From: Castanea sativa
Lineage: Eukaryota; Streptophyta; Magnoliopsida; Fagales; Fagaceae
Length of the DNA: 64,000 bases
Assembly (NCBI RefSeq): GCF_040712315.1
Contig: NC_134023.1
Span: forward strand, 61,214,757-61,278,756
Reading direction: 5' to 3'
Within the stretch, counting starts at the first letter, position 1, and each line of letters starts with the position of its first letter. A model generated the notes under the pieces. The model saw only the letters and a program-made list of their open reading frames with translations, did not search any database and was not told where the DNA came from. Below are positions 35,638 to 49,018 of the stretch, one piece after another. Both the position numbers and the translations under genes were made by a program.

Positions 35638-38132
35638 TGTCATGACCCAAACCCATGGAACACGAATTTAGATGCATGACTAACTTGCTGAACTTATATA
35701 ACTCAATAAACATAAATAATCCAAAATAAATTAAAACTCCAAAGAAACAATACTCTCAAACACCTCTTACAAAAAATCTAAACTCCACAAATTGAAAATA
35801 ATCTCCACTATATAAAACATGAATTACAAAATAAAGGTAACTAAAATTCTATTAGTCTTCAAGAAATACTGCAGTCGCCTACAACTTCCACGCTCTACCT
35901 CACACCTTACAAAGCGATCCAAAGGTTCTATATTTCGAACTACACTTTAATCTGAAAATAGTAATTGATGGGGTGAGCCACACATCTAGTAAGTAATTAT
36001 ACAGAATACACAACGGAATAGAGTCAAGCAAAGCACGAGTATTTTGATTTTTCACAAACTCATTCAATGATATCAAAAATAAGTATTCCACAAAACATAT
36101 ATTGAATCACTTAATACATATGTAATCACATCTTAAAATCATTTAAAATCACATACATATAATTGATCAGAGCACAATGTCACATATACACATCACATAT
36201 TCTCACATACAATCCTGTGAGCGGATTTACAAATATATCTGATCAATTCTAAAAATACTCATTTTGAGTCACATATCACCCACAAAAAAAAAACAAAGTT
36301 TATACATCATAGAATATTTTTCATAATAATAACAATTATTCCAACAATAAAGGCATATCGAATATCTCAATATTAAATTAATACATAAATCAAAGGATGC
36401 TTGACTCTCTTAGGGAACAAATAGGAATTGAGGAATTTATACAAATATAATACAATTCTTGAGTAAATCTGAAATTTCAATTTGCTAAAAGAAACATTTT
36501 AAATACCATTTAGAGAATAGGAATATGGCTTTGAAATCACTTGGTTTTAACAAATTTAAAGAACAAGGACCTTTTTAGAAAACTTACTTTGAAACTTAAT
36601 TATTTTCGGAAAATAGTTTAGTTTAAAAATCATCTTTTAAATGAGATTTGGACATTTAAAACATTATTTTAAAATTCAAAGTATCTCTTTAAAACATTAT
36701 TTAATAGTCGAAATTTCTCTTTCAATGATGCAAAAAAAATACTTTTGACAAACTTTAGAAAATATAAGTTTGAAATACAAAACTTTTGAAAACTTTTAAC
36801 TTCTAAGAACCTAAGGGACAAAACTTTTGCATATTATGCATAATTATTTACAGCAATTGAATCACTCTGAAAGTCCAGCCGAAACAACCTCCAAAAAGCC
36901 TCAAAACCTATTAAATAGGACCTATCATCAATCATAAAATATACTTAATATCCTCTACAAAATATAAAACTTATAGAACTATACAAATGGACTCGCTAGG
37001 ATTATACTTTGCTGAACTAATAACACTTTCAGCACTAAATTAATGTTTTTTCTAACCAATGGTATTCTAATCAATAATACATCCTTGCATTAATCGAAAC
37101 TCATTTTACCATGAGGAATGCAGTAGCCAACACTTTAGGATTTAATATATAATCCCCAATGCAAATGGTGGGCCAAAACCAATATGATTTTGCTCATGAA
37201 TTTAACATCCATTTACCCTACGGATTTAATATAAGAATTTTGGTATGAAATCTCAAATCTGTCATTATCCTCTAAAACAATTGTAGAAGTGTTGAACCTG
37301 AATGGTTCATTGTGTTTGGACTAGTCAAAGTCTAGGCAAAGACTACCAAGGCCATCATTCCATCCATCAGAGAAATTGGACTTTGACAAAATGCGAGCAA
37401 CCTAGTGTGAAAACTGTGTGGGATTTTGGTATAAAGTATTGTTTGGTAAAAACAAAAGAACTTTTTGGTATAAAACCGGATATCTGAGTGATTATCATTG
37501 CAGCCCAAATACTCTTACAATCTTTCGAAAATAACAAAAGCCATGCTCCTGAATCTAATAACTTTGGCTTTTGTTCTAGAATACCTACAGTGGCAATGTA
37601 GGATTCAAGGACTAACACAAAAGTGTAAACCAAATTCTAGGAAAAGATATCACTTTGAAACAAATTTACATATCCCTAACTCTTTTAATTCTTTGATTCT
37701 AACAAATGAAAAATCATACCTGGAACTATTGGTTGCTTCTTCAATTAACTCCAAGGAAAAATACACCTTCTAGCCTCTTTAGTGATGAAACCCTTCTTAC
37801 GAAAACCCTAATTTATCTTTTCCTCTTATATTTTAATGCATCAGAGATATGGGCTTGGTGGGGTAGTAGGCTGGAGTTTAAAACCCACTTGAGCTTATTT
37901 CTTTAGTCTCCAATAAGCCCACAAAAAGAAATCTTCCTCTTTTATTTATTTATTTATAAATTTAATTGCCGCACTAAAATATATGCACTAAAACTTTAAT
38001 TTTCTCACCTATTTGTAGCACCACAAAATTGTCTACTCTCATCTTACTATGCACACACATATAGTACCTGAACTTTATATTAAAAATGACAAGGTACAGT
38101 GATAATCATAAAAACAAAATTGGGGTATTACA
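35638..38132 (+). mobile_element. LTR-type insertion, 2.5 kb, perfect TSD
   Basis: It starts TGTCATGACCCAAACCC and ends GGGGTATTACA. TSD TATAA lies at 35633-35637 and 38133-38137. Duplicon A (about 3200) and the intact SINA intron (about 53085) give uninterrupted empty sites. No gag, pol or second LTR was detected, so it is a long solo LTR or an internal-less derivative. The ORFs at 35900-36091, 37302-37487, 37367-37633 and 37498-37906 are unremarkable. Confidence 0.9.
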
Positions 38133-38716
38133 TATAACATACTACGAAGACATGTAGCCACTCCACCATTAACATTTGATAACACACCCTAATGTGGCAG
38201 AGACTATAAGCCAATATTAAAAGTTGCCTTTAACATATTAGCATTTTGAATTATCAAGCTCAATACTTAAAAGCTGCACTGTTTCCATAAACAATGGGTC
38301 TACAGGACAAAGACACAAGAATTTCATCCCAAAATAGGCAAAACTATAGAAAAATCCCATATGTGTGGATTTTATCACAATTCTATAACTAAATTGACTT
38401 ACTTTTTTTTTTTCATATATGATTGTATTTTTTTAATCATCAAGCTTGTTGATTATAAGATTCTAGTTCCTAAAAATAGGTCCACAAAGTACTGATACAA
38501 ATATTTTATTCGTTTTTAGTTGAAACAATGGATGAGACTCCTCACAGGATAACGAAATTCTGAATCCATCCTAACTAGTGGATACAAATGCATCTAACAT
38601 AATTATTCAATGAACATTGTATCAAGAGAAACACATTAACACTGGAAAAGCATAAGCAAGCAAAAAACTATGAATAAGACAACGAGATAAGGACAAGTGA
38701 GAACTATAAGTGTGAG

Positions 38717-38838
<122 letters not shown>

Positions 38839-39054
38839 TTGTTTATGTTTATGTTGATGTTCATGATGCTTTTATTAAATGCTATTTTCAAAAAAATAAC
38901 CATCTTCTATCAAATTCCCCAAATGCTTGAATTTAAAATTGAAGGAAGATGTTATTTGCATTATAGAGAAAGAACTAATAATTGGTTATTAATTAGGTTT
39001 TTTTACACCAATTTATATATTATGTCTTTCATTTTTCATATTTCCTCCAAAAAA

Positions 39055-39156
39055 ATGAAGAATCACACACTTATGCAATTTCTTTCAATTGTTGTAATTT
39101 TCACCATTGGGGGTTTAATGTATTCATCTTCTTCTTCTTCTTCTTCTTCATGATAC

Positions 39157-39214
<58 letters not shown>

Positions 39215-39455
39215 TTAATTAGGAAACCTTACTATTTCTTTCACATACTTACTCTTTGAGTTCCCTATACAGACGGACATATTTCTTCAAAACATCATAT
39301 TGTCATATTTCATGGGTGCACTAATTGGTATAGTAGACTATATTTGGATAATCGGTGGAAAAAAAAATTACCTTATGTTATGGGTGACATGGCAATTATT
39401 TTTGGCTCTTTTTTTATTTAGTATGGACAGTCTCCTTATTGTATTGGTAACTTGA
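39055..39455 (+). CDS. Candidate two-exon small membrane protein, copy B
   Basis: Proposed exons are 39055-39112 and 39223-39455, with the same donor (GGGG then GTTTAA) and an acceptor after a T-rich tract (TTAATTAG). This yields 96 codons, exactly as in copy A (4036-4384). It starts MKNHTLMQFLSIVVIFTIGG. A middle hydrophobic stretch contains ILSYFMGALIGIVDYIW, then comes GGKKNYLMLWVTWQ, and the C-terminal third is strongly hydrophobic (LFLALFLFSM). Residues NYLMLWVTWQ are identical in both copies. The intron is 110 nt, grown by TA and T repeats, a more normal plant length than in copy A. No family is recognised. Alternative: two unrelated open stretches in a non-coding duplicate. Confidence 0.42.
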
Positions 39456-40287
39456 GGTTGTTCATTTACGGTTAGGTAAAAAGCGGATTCAGCCTCTGTA
39501 AATGCGTCTCCATAAGGCAATGTGGCGCTTTGGTAGCACTATTTTGCTTATTCTTCAAATTAAAATAGACTTAGTCAAATTTTTGTACTAGGTTTATGCC
39601 TTTAGTACACTACATTTTTACATTGTAGACTAAATAAATGTACATTTTGAATTTGTTTGATTTAAATGAAATCTTTAACTAATTACTATAAGTGAGAGAT
39701 TGACTAAAAAGTGAAAGGGGGTATTGTTGAATTATTAATTATTGGATTTATTCCTCTTGATCTATAGGAGAATAGTTAATATATGCATAAACCATAAACA
39801 TACAATAATAATAACAACAACATTATTTTACAAGTATCATGATCTTAGCAAGTATAACCTTGCAAATCTCATGTTTACATTTAAATAAGAAATGACATGT
39901 GTTTATTAGTAAAAAATAATACAAAACATATCTACTCTTTTTTATGTTTAGTTTTATGTTTATGTTTATTGTTATTAGAGGTGCTATCACTATGTTCATC
40001 TCTTTGGCTTAAATTAGGAGTGTAATCTGGACTATTGCTATCAGCATGCTCCTTGTTTCAAAATGGAGAATGTTCGATTAATTTACAAGTATCCTATAAA
40101 TGTAGGCTTAGGTTGCTCCGTATGCTTCTTCTAGAATTTGAGGAAGGTGTGCCTCTTTTAGTGCTTGAGAGTTCTGTGTCAAATATTGTCTAAGCATCCA
40201 CTATTGGTATTCCATACGTTTCAAGGAAACGGATATAAAGATAAAGTATGACTGAAATGGACAAAACAATGAAAAAAGTAAAATGTA

Positions 40288-40760
40288 ATATCCTCCAAAT
40301 TCTCCCTCCCACCTTGCTTTCGATCGATCAACACCATCAAGTCACGAACCACCAACCCGGTGGTGTGTAACGACGTGGGGGTTTCCAAATTGACCTGCCA
40401 CTGGTAACAAGGTCTTCAATGATCAAGTAGGTTTGGTCCTTGATGAAACGCCACCGATGGATTTGGAGGTACCATAAGCTTTGATTACATTGCAATGCAT
40501 GAGCATTGGGACTTGGTGGGAGATCAAAACACAGGTGGTGATTGGGAGTGCGGTGTAGGGGATGCCACAAAAAACGTTGTAGGTAGTGGTGGGAGGGAGG
40601 AGATTAGGGTTTGGGAGATTTGGGAGAGGAGAAAAGGGAAAGAGACGTTGAGGCAAAGGTCGATGTAGATTGGAGAAGTGATTCTAAATTTGAGCTTGAA
40701 GTTGCCAAATGTCATCACAAAGATCTCGTGGAGTTGGAGGATTAGTGACTCCATTGACAT
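40288..40760 (-). pseudogene. UMPS: UMP synthase exon 1 fragment, copy B
   Basis: This is the better-preserved copy. [40 protein letters not shown] and [10 protein letters not shown] are in one frame. [37 protein letters not shown] and a region equivalent to YLIIEDLVTSG follow in other frames. These correspond to the orotate phosphoribosyltransferase half of UMP synthase, including the conserved IIEDLVTSG PRPP-loop segment. Frameshifts break the frame, and the decarboxylase half and all later exons are absent. It faces the same way as the SINA fragment, so two unrelated host genes were joined on one strand. Identification is from family memory, not a search. Confidence 0.85.
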
Positions 40761-41509
40761 CTTCCAAAACTATGTGTGTGAGAGATAAAGTTTTTAGGGT
40801 CTGGGAGTGAGAGAGTGTTTTGGTTATGGATTTGCATATGTAGGGACACACTGGGAAATGAGATAGTACAATGTGTTGTTGTGAAGGGAGAGAATGAGTG
40901 ACTGAGGGATAGCGTTTTGAGTGGGAAATAGAAACAAGTTACAAAAGCTTTGTTTACTTCGCAGGTAAATTTTTTTTTTTTTTCAAATAACACCATTTTT
41001 TAAAATAATTATAAACAAGATCATCAAAATCGGTGACCACTCTACCAATATTTACTTGTATTTAGGCTTAAAAAAAATACTTGTATTTTAGAATATTCCA
41101 TTCTTTTTCTTTTTTTAATTTAAAAAATTTAAGCAATGAATTTGAATTTAGTTGAAAAACTTAATGATAATGTAGTTCTATATGGTTGCATTATACTATA
41201 ACTATGCAATTATTTGTTGAAGAAACTAATCTAAAGCTATATATATGCTAATCTTTTTTTCTTTTTTTTTGAGAATCATATAGTTGCATACTCTAAGGAA
41301 AATTATTCATCTTTTTTTTATATATATAATTATTCATCTTAAAATATGAAACATTTACAATGCGCTAGTGTATATAAGTACATTGTAACATTTCATTAAA
41401 AAAAGGTGGTGTCCATTCCATTGTAACATACAAACAAATGAAAAAAAAAATGTCGTTAGTGTAATTATGGTAATTATTAACAAATATTTATTATGATTGT
41501 TATTTATTA

Positions 41510-41678
41510 GAGAAGTGCTACGTACACAAAATTTTCATAACAAATCCTAGTTTGCATGTTGTTACAAGTTTTTAATTTGAATCCATCACTAAAATTACCT
41601 TCTTGCCTACTAGTAATAGCAAGTAACAACCTGCCTCATAGAATTTGTTGTGAAAGTATTTTGGACATAGCATTTCTC
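41510..41678. mobile_element. 169 bp MULE-like MITE, copy B
   Basis: Inverted ends GAGAAGTGCTACGT and TAGCATTTCTC. Flanks are TATTTATTA (41501-41509) and TATTTGTTA (41679-41687), 8 of 9 identical. Same event as 6468-6636. Confidence 0.78.
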
Positions 41679-42224
41679 TATTTGTTATGTCACATTTTGA
41701 ATTTACTTTTAGTTATAAAAAAATTTAAAAACTCAAAGTTGAATCCAATCTCTTTGCCTTGCCAACACCTACAACACCAAACTTGTCTCCAGCAAGATCT
41801 CTGCAGGTTCGATTAGGGAGGTATTTTGCTGGAGTGGGGTGAGTGGAGGAGCTATATGGCCTGGGTTGACAAAAGCTCGAGTAGCAAGGTGACAAGGCCG
41901 TATTTTCAGACCTGGGTTATAGAATGGAAGTGAAAACCTTTTGTAACAGAGAAAGTAATCTCTCCATTTTACAAGTATGGACTCTACTCACCAAATAAAA
42001 TGATTTAATAATGAATTCAATTGGGTACAAAAACCATCCCATGCCATTATGCATAAAGAGCAAGTCTATTGGTTGGGACAACCAGATAAATATAATTTAC
42101 AAAGGTATGTTAATAATGATTCTACCAATGCAACTATTTCTTTCGTAGTCTTTTGGCTAAATATAGCAAAAAAATGAGTTTATTTGTGATATAGGTACTA
42201 TTCAAACTTATTTGGCGAAATGAG

Positions 42225-42462
42225 GAGAGAAACAAATTTCAGCAATATCGTTGCCGAAATTCTAAGAAAAAATAGGAGAGAGGAGAGAGAAATGATAGGA
42301 TAGTGGGAGAGAGAAAAAAGAATTTTAGTGATGTGGTTGTTGAAATAGGAGGAGAGAAGGGAGAGAAAAAAAAAAAAAGAATTTCGGTGATGTGGTTGCC
42401 GAATTAGGAGGAAAAAAAATTCGATGATATAGTTACCGAAATAGGAGGAGAGAGGAGAAAGA
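42225..42462 (+). repeat. Minisatellite, about 4 units
   Basis: Imperfect units of roughly 50-70 bases, each with AATTT(C/T)(G/A)G, TGATGTGGTTG, CCGAAAT and a purine-rich GGAGGAGAGA tract. It lies just past the end of duplicon B. Confidence 0.7.
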
Positions 42463-42540
42463 AAAAACTGTCCAACCCGTTAGCTTCAATTTTTCCATTA
42501 GTACTGTTAGCCTCATTTGAAAAAAAAAAAATTAAAACAC

Positions 42541-42612
42541 ATGGTTGGATGCCATTAGGAGTCGAACCCTTTAAAAGCCAACCAATACGCTGTCGCGCTA
42601 CATGCATATTGT
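42541..42612 (-). mobile_element. tRNA-like fragment, probably SINE-derived
   Basis: On the minus strand GGGTTCGACTCC is a perfect Pol III box B / T-loop motif and TAGCGCGACAGCGTATTGG resembles box A. A T-run follows downstream (plus-strand A-run near 42520-42532), as in a Pol III terminator. The T-stem pairs poorly and no full cloverleaf forms, so a functional tRNA is unlikely. Confidence 0.5.
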
Positions 42613-43839
42613 AACCGGAAACTAAATCTATTTATTCTAAAACTAGTAGGATGGTGGATTTTAACATTAAACATCTTCTTGAAGACATCAAAACTTTGAA
42701 CTTTTTTGTTTTACAGATCTTTCAATAGTTTATTTCCTTAAATATTGAGAGTGGACTAATTACAATAAAAAAAATATTAATTATAATTGTAGACACTTAA
42801 TTTTGCACCCATAATTTAACCTTGGAAGATGACTGGAATGACCATTCTGAATACCTAAAAAATCATAATTGCATTTTATGCATTAAATCATTGATCACAT
42901 ATCATAAAATGATCTTGAGACTCTAACAATCATGATGATATGTCGGATTGAAAGATATCACAAGATCAAGTTTTCACGGTCTGCATGCATTTTATGTGGG
43001 TGAAGCTAATCATGTGTGATTAATTGAAATTAATTTTGATTGTTCAACAATTAAAATTGATTAAGTAATTTATGTCATTTGCTGTTGGATTTGATCAAAC
43101 AATAAGCTTGATTGGATATGAATAAAATGGATGATCAGATGATAAGGGAATTGTTGATAATTAAGCTTTATAGAAATAATTATCTTTCAAATAATTACTT
43201 TTTAGGGACTTAATTATCAAATTAAAATGTATTTGTTTCGAATACAAATTTAAAAAACATCAAAGTGCAATTCTCAACTCTGAAAATCCCTAAAAAAGAG
43301 TCTAAATCGAACTAAAAGAGAAAACTGGGCCGAGCACCCAAGAGTGCCAATCGGCACATGGCAAAACACCTCTAAGGATAAAATTCGACCTAACTCATGC
43401 TTGCTGATTTTCTAAGCAACCCTAGCTTGTTTTTTAAGCAAAAAAAAACCTCTATAAATACAGAATTAAAATCAGAATTCAGCACCCCTCTACTCTTAAC
43501 GTTAAAAAGATTTTGGAAGTTTAACTTTAAAACTTTCTTTTCCGTTAAGTATAATTTCTTTAGGACTTAGAAAGACTCACCCTCTCTCTAACCCTAAAGT
43601 GATTTCCCCATTCCCTTGTAGAATTCATTGATGCATTGATGCAAGTAAGCTTCTATCTTTTTACTTACATATTTGTTCATCCAATTCAGTTCTCCTTGCT
43701 CTTCTAACAAGATCCTTTTTCTGTTTTTTTGGATTTTTTTATGTCAAGTAAACATATTATGATTGTTTGTTTATGTGCATGTGTTTGATCATGTAGGTGT
43801 ATAATGCATATGATTAAATCCTAGATCTATTGCTTTATG

Positions 43840-44440
43840 TAACTTAAAATCAGATCTAAAAATTATTTTCAAAAAAATCTCTATTGTTTTCTAAATTAAA
43901 ATCAGATCTGAAATTTATTTTCAAGATCTCATTCTTTTTTTAAATGAAAAAATTAGATCTACAATTTATTTTTAAAACCCCATTCTATTTTCTAAATTAA
44001 AAGCAGATCTGAAATTTATTTTCAAAATCCCATTCTGTTTTCTAAATCAAAAATCAGATCTGAAATTTATTTTCAGATCCCATTCTTTTTCTAAATCAAA
44101 AATCAGATCTAAAATTTAATTTCCAAATCCCTATTATTTTCTTAATTAAAAATCAGATCTGAAAATTATTTTCAAAATCTCTACTGTTTTTTAAATCAAA
44201 AATCAGGCCTGAAAATCTCTTTCAAAACCCATCCTGTTTTTTAATTAAACAATTAGATTTGAATTTTCCTCTTGGAAGTTCATTCTGTTCTTTAATTAAA
44301 AAATCAGATTTGGAAACTCTTTTTAAAATCCATTCTTTTTAATTTTTTTAAAAAAAATCAGATCTAAATTTTTTATCAAAAATTCATTTTGTTTGTTAAT
44401 AGATTTGAAACTTCTCTTTAAAAATCCTTTCCTATGAGTA
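43840..44440 (+). repeat. Minisatellite of about 10 units, 55-60 bp
   Basis: Each unit holds AAATCAGATCTGAAA, TTATTTTCAAAATC and C(C)ATTCTGTTTT(C/T) with small variations. It is internal to the LTR-type element at 42788-45334. Confidence 0.85.
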
Positions 44441-44692
44441 AAATTCAGATGTGATTTCTTCGTGCATAAATGCAACGGACCTAAGATTTTTGCATATTAA
44501 CCAACCGTCGATCTAGGAATATTAGCACAACAATTTGCATGTCATTCTTTTTATGGGTATTTAAACGGTCATTTAAAAGTCTAGAAGACTAGACTTTGTC
44601 TAGATAGAATGAGTACTTAACACCTTCCCATTCTATAACCTAGCTCACAAGCCATAAATCTTAAATTCGTAAAATAGTGTCTTATTTTCTTT

Positions 44693-45145
44693 TGATAAAT
44701 TGTAACTAGGAAACAAAGCCATGTATAGTTCTGACACAAGACAATCAGAACAAAATTGAAACAACAATAAAATAAAATAATATGACCTAGAAGTCAGCAC
44801 TTAGGCCTGGCCTGGAGTCAGCACCAAGCGGGAAAACTACTAGGAGTCAACACCTAAGATAGACCTGGAGTCAGCACCAGACCAAAAGAGACCAAACGTC
44901 CATTTTTTTATTCATCAAAATATCAACCACCTCCTCAAGGAGTACAATAGGTTGCTTATAAAGGATTGCTAAACCCTAGTTCTAATTGGCTAAGAAACCC
45001 TAATTGCCTTATTACAAAAATAACCTTGCTTCCAAATTAAAATACTAATAGCCCAATAAACTAATAAGATCTAAAACATAAAAATACAATTGATTTGCAA
45101 ACATAAATAACACTAAATAATTATCTTCTTGCATCTCCCGCATCA
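44693..45145. mobile_element. Possible nested LTR-type insertion
   Basis: Bounded by TGATAAATTGTAACTAGG and CATCTCCCGCATCA (TG...CA), with repeated CTGGAGTCAGCACC motifs at 44795-44880. No matching TSD was found; low certainty. Confidence 0.3.
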
Positions 45146-45339
45146 AGTTCCTTCTATTAAGTTGTATTTATTTAAATTAATGAGAATGTGTATTATTCAA
45201 GACAATCTTGTCAAATTTTTGTATAGTTTTCTTATTTTACTTATAAAATAAGTGACGACTCCATATGATCCTGAAAAGAGAAGGTCTTGATGCCTAAACT
45301 CTTTTCTAAAAGTTGAGTTTCCCGGTCTCTCACTATAAT

Positions 45340-47384
45340 TGTAATAAAAATTTTAAATATATATATTTTCAATTTTATTGAACTATGCTACACTTTTTGA
45401 TGTCTCTAAAGAAGATGTCTAATGTTCAAATCCACCATCCTAGTTGTCATAGCTATCAAATTTTGGAAAGTATTGGGAAAAAAAATTGTATGCTCTTTCT
45501 TTTTTACTTGAAATACCTACTAATTTTAGAATAAATAAATTTAGTTTCCAATTATAGTAAGCATGTAATGTGGAAGTCAATTAAAATTATAGATTCAGAT
45601 CTAGAATGTATTTTGAAATTAAGTCATTTGTAATGTGAAATTAAGTCATTTACAATAAATTTCTTAAATTAACTCATCTAGGCAAAAGTCACTTTCTCAA
45701 GATAGAGAAATGTAGAGCCAACAAAGAAACAACTAATCTGCATCTAGCAATCAATCTGTTTGATGCCCGGAGAAAAATAAAAATAAAAAACTTTAAATTA
45801 TATGACAGGAGGTTTTGAGGACCAGTGATTAAAAATAGAATTATGTAATAAGTGGAAATTTTTCATGAAGTTATATAGTTGTAAAAACAAATAAAATAGA
45901 CATAATTTTTGCCTATTTTATAAATTGGTTGATTTTCAATTTGTGGACGCCAATGTAAAGATTCAATTCTTTGCCTATTGTTTTGCAGTGTCACTAACGT
46001 GTGCTCCACAAGCCCTGCATTACTTTTGTGCTACTGCTGGCTGCCTATCCTTTTGCGTCACATAAAATACTAAATTCTTAATATGTTTTCAAGTCACCTG
46101 TACAAAGCTCATCCCTCTTTCCTATCAAAATTCAAGCATTCCCTTACTCTTATTCTTGCCGGAGCTGCTCGTTATCCATTCACTGCATTCAAATTTGGAC
46201 TTTTGAGATGTGAGATACAGACTTCGACAGAATTATCACCAGTCAGTTTGTCCAGCTTCTGTCTATGATTATTATTAAATTTACAAGTACAGAGTATTCT
46301 ATGTGATATTGGCAATTGAATTAGACACAATTTAGCAGGTTATTTATTCTCAGTTGGACACTGGAGCAGTTTGAAGCTATTGCTGCTTTGATACCTTCAA
46401 CCAGCAGCTAAATGTTTTATGCAAGTGAATCTTTTGATTGAATGGTGCTGGTCAGTATTCCCTAATTGCTTCCTGTTATTTCTTTAATTTTTTTGAGAGG
46501 AAAGTATGTGACTTGCTAGGGAGGACATTGAAAATTGGAGTAAAGGTTTTTTTTTTCTTAGATGTGGAAATGCTGAATACTTGTGTGATTGAAATATCTC
46601 TCTTAATAAACATGTTTTGTTTCAAAATAACAAGAATTCTGTTTAGCAGAATATTTTTCTCTACTGCTGAAAATTTTCAACTCTTATTTTAATATTGCTT
46701 CTCATGTTTTTCCTGCCCAGCATCTTAACTAGTTTAACACTGCATTGCTTTGCACTTCATTATGTTACTACTATCTCTGATTTTGAAATTTTTTCACTAG
46801 TCTTCCCTGCTAATTGTAAGTGATGCAGAATGATGTATTGATGTTTGATTTCTGTACTCTTAATAAATAATTGAATGCAATTGTTGATTTCTTGTCTCAT
46901 TAATTTTATTAGTAACAATAAAATCTTGGTGATTGTTTTTATTTATTGATTTGTTATTGCAGAATATTATTTAACTGAGCAACCTGTGAAGAGACATTGA
47001 GATTGTTCAGTTTATCAAGGAATAAAGGGCAAGCGATTCAAGCTCAATGATGGGTCACCCACCTCTCTTTTTTATCTATGGTTTATGGTAGTCTTTTTCT
47101 GGAGAAGTAATTTCAAAAGAAGGGGAAATTGTCACAAGATGGCTTACAACCCCTGCATAAGAATCAATAATGAAGTTTTGATAGGTGCTGAAACTCTAGA
47201 CGATACCCAATCCCCTGTTTCGCTCCACAAAGTTGATAGCTAGCAACACAACTCTTTTTCATAGTCAGGTACTTCTTTATATTCAGCTCTATCAAACCCG
47301 ACAAAACAAATATGAGACGTTTCATTGTTGATTCTTTTTAAAAAATTTAGACTATAAGTGATTGTAGCATTTGATTTGTGAAAT
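45340..47384. other. No gene identified
   Basis: Low coding signal. A piece near 45580 resembles 10055 (ATTATAGATTCAGAT). 46335-46460 weakly resembles the repeats at 47385 and 50228. The ORFs at 46083-46268 and 46438-46692 are unrecognised. Confidence 0.45.
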
Positions 47385-47950
47385 ATGGCAGGCTATTTAA
47401 TCCATAGTTACAGCGGCAGGCGGAGTCTAGTGCTGACTTGTAACCTTCCATTATCACATTTTTTTAGATTTAGAGTCACTTCTCAATCTTAGTAAGAGAA
47501 GTTCTTTTGATTGACCAATGCAGGTCAGCTTTACACAATGCTTCCATTCTTAACTTTTACCTTTTCTTTTCTCAAAAGAGGAAACCAGATATCACATATA
47601 CTAAGAATTGGAAAGCTAATATGAAATGTTAAGATGTCCCCACTTCCCAAGAACCAAAAAAAAAAAAAAAAAAAAAAGAGAGATGATATTTAAATCGATT
47701 TCAGTGTTGAATTCTTGTTCATTTAAACCAAACCTTTATCCATTCAAATATCTAAATACTATATTCCAGATCTAACAAATACATCACATGTGGGTGAAAT
47801 GGCCTAATGAAATCCCCATTGAGTATTTTAATCACTAATAAAATCCCTGTGGACTTGCAAGTCTTGGAAGACTATAAAATCCATTCTGAATGGATCATAC
47901 AAAGGCATAAGCTCATCTGGTTCCGCAATAATCGAATGTTTGATGTTCAA
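47385..47950. repeat. Diverged direct repeat, unit 1
   Basis: Matches 50228-50745: GGCTATTTAATCCATAGT, CATTATCACA, GAGAGAAGT.CTTTTGATTGA-type, ACTAAGAATTGGAAA and GAATGGATCAT blocks in the same order. It might be a duplicated exon or 3' region of a lost transcript. Confidence 0.65.
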
Positions 47951-49018
47951 TTCATTTAGTACAGAATTCTATGATACATACCAATATATAATAGTATACC
48001 TAATTACTTTGTTTCCTCTATGACGGTGAAATAAAATTAGAGAACCCAAAGTACCAGCCATGGTTAGCCAAGGAAAATAATTTGAACGTGCTGGGAAAAG
48101 ACGATATTATGTGCACATGGCTTTTCTTTAAAACCATATGACTAAAACTTTAAACCCACCACAATAATTTTTTGGTGTCTTTAAATGCAGTCCATCTACT
48201 GGGTGTGCCAAAGATTTTGAAGCATTCATGGCAAAATCTTTTTTTTTTTTTGGCTTACAACATATGAGAAGGGGGAATTCAAACTTTGGTTCCTAAATAG
48301 GAGAATTGGGCAATTCCACTGAGTGGACAATTAGGTAGCAATGCCCTTATGGCTGGGGCCTGTCCCAAATTATTGTTCTGGCCGTAATTTGTCTGGCTAT
48401 AGTGAAGAATATTAATTTTAACAGAACAAATGTCAAACTGTCTAGTTTTTACGGTTTTTTCTTTTCTCTTATTCATGATTGCAATGAATGTGTTGGGCAG
48501 GCTTTAGTTGGAGAGGAGCTCTATTGGATGCCTCATATTGTATCTATATTTAGTTTTAACTTCAGAAGGTTTTTTTTTTTTTTTGGTATTTATTCTTTAG
48601 TGCTATAATGGTGGATAAGTCATCAAGTTGCAAGTGTATATTAAACTAGTGTGGTTTCTTTTGCAGTGATTGTGGTTAGTGATGATCTCACAACAAAGTT
48701 CTGGTGCAGAAATCGGCCAGTAGACTCTGCCTATTATTAAATTAGCATGGGTCTGACCCAAGTTTGTAACTCTCTCCCTTACCCACTCCATAGAGAGAAA
48801 GGACCCTATACTCTTCTCCAACAGGGCCTATCAGGCTCAATAGTTCAAATCTGTCTTGTGGGACTGTATGGTCCAACGGAAAAATTAATTTTTTATTTTC
48901 CAGTGCATTTGGGCACTTTCTTCAGGTGCTGTGATTTTATAGGGAAAGTATTATGTACAGTCATATGAGCAGAAGCATATTAGTTCTGGGAGATCAGAAT
49001 CATATATGTTCTGGGAGA
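47951..49018. other. No gene identified
   Basis: 48240-48330 (minus) looks like a SINE remnant: an A-run on the minus strand preceded by GTTTGAATTCCCCC. The ORFs at 48279-48968 are not recognisable. Confidence 0.35.

Larger units (their letters stand above)
42788..45334 (+). mobile_element. LTR-type element, about 2.5 kb
   Basis: It starts TGTAGACACTTAATTTTGCA and ends GGTCTCTCACT, with ATAAT on both sides (42783-42787 and 45335-45339). The final base departs from the CA rule, which may be one mutation. Inside are a long minisatellite (43840-44440) and a possible nested element. No gag or pol was seen. The shared flanking sequence actually extends to TATAATTGTA, so an alternative element boundary with a longer TSD is possible. 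Confidence 0.6.

Noticed and set aside
42541..42612. Functional tRNA gene
   Set aside because: Box B is perfect but the arms do not form a cloverleaf and the T-stem has mismatches; a SINE or tRNA relic fits better.
43840..44440. CRISPR-like array
   Set aside because: Units are contiguous degenerate minisatellite monomers without unique spacers, in eukaryotic DNA.
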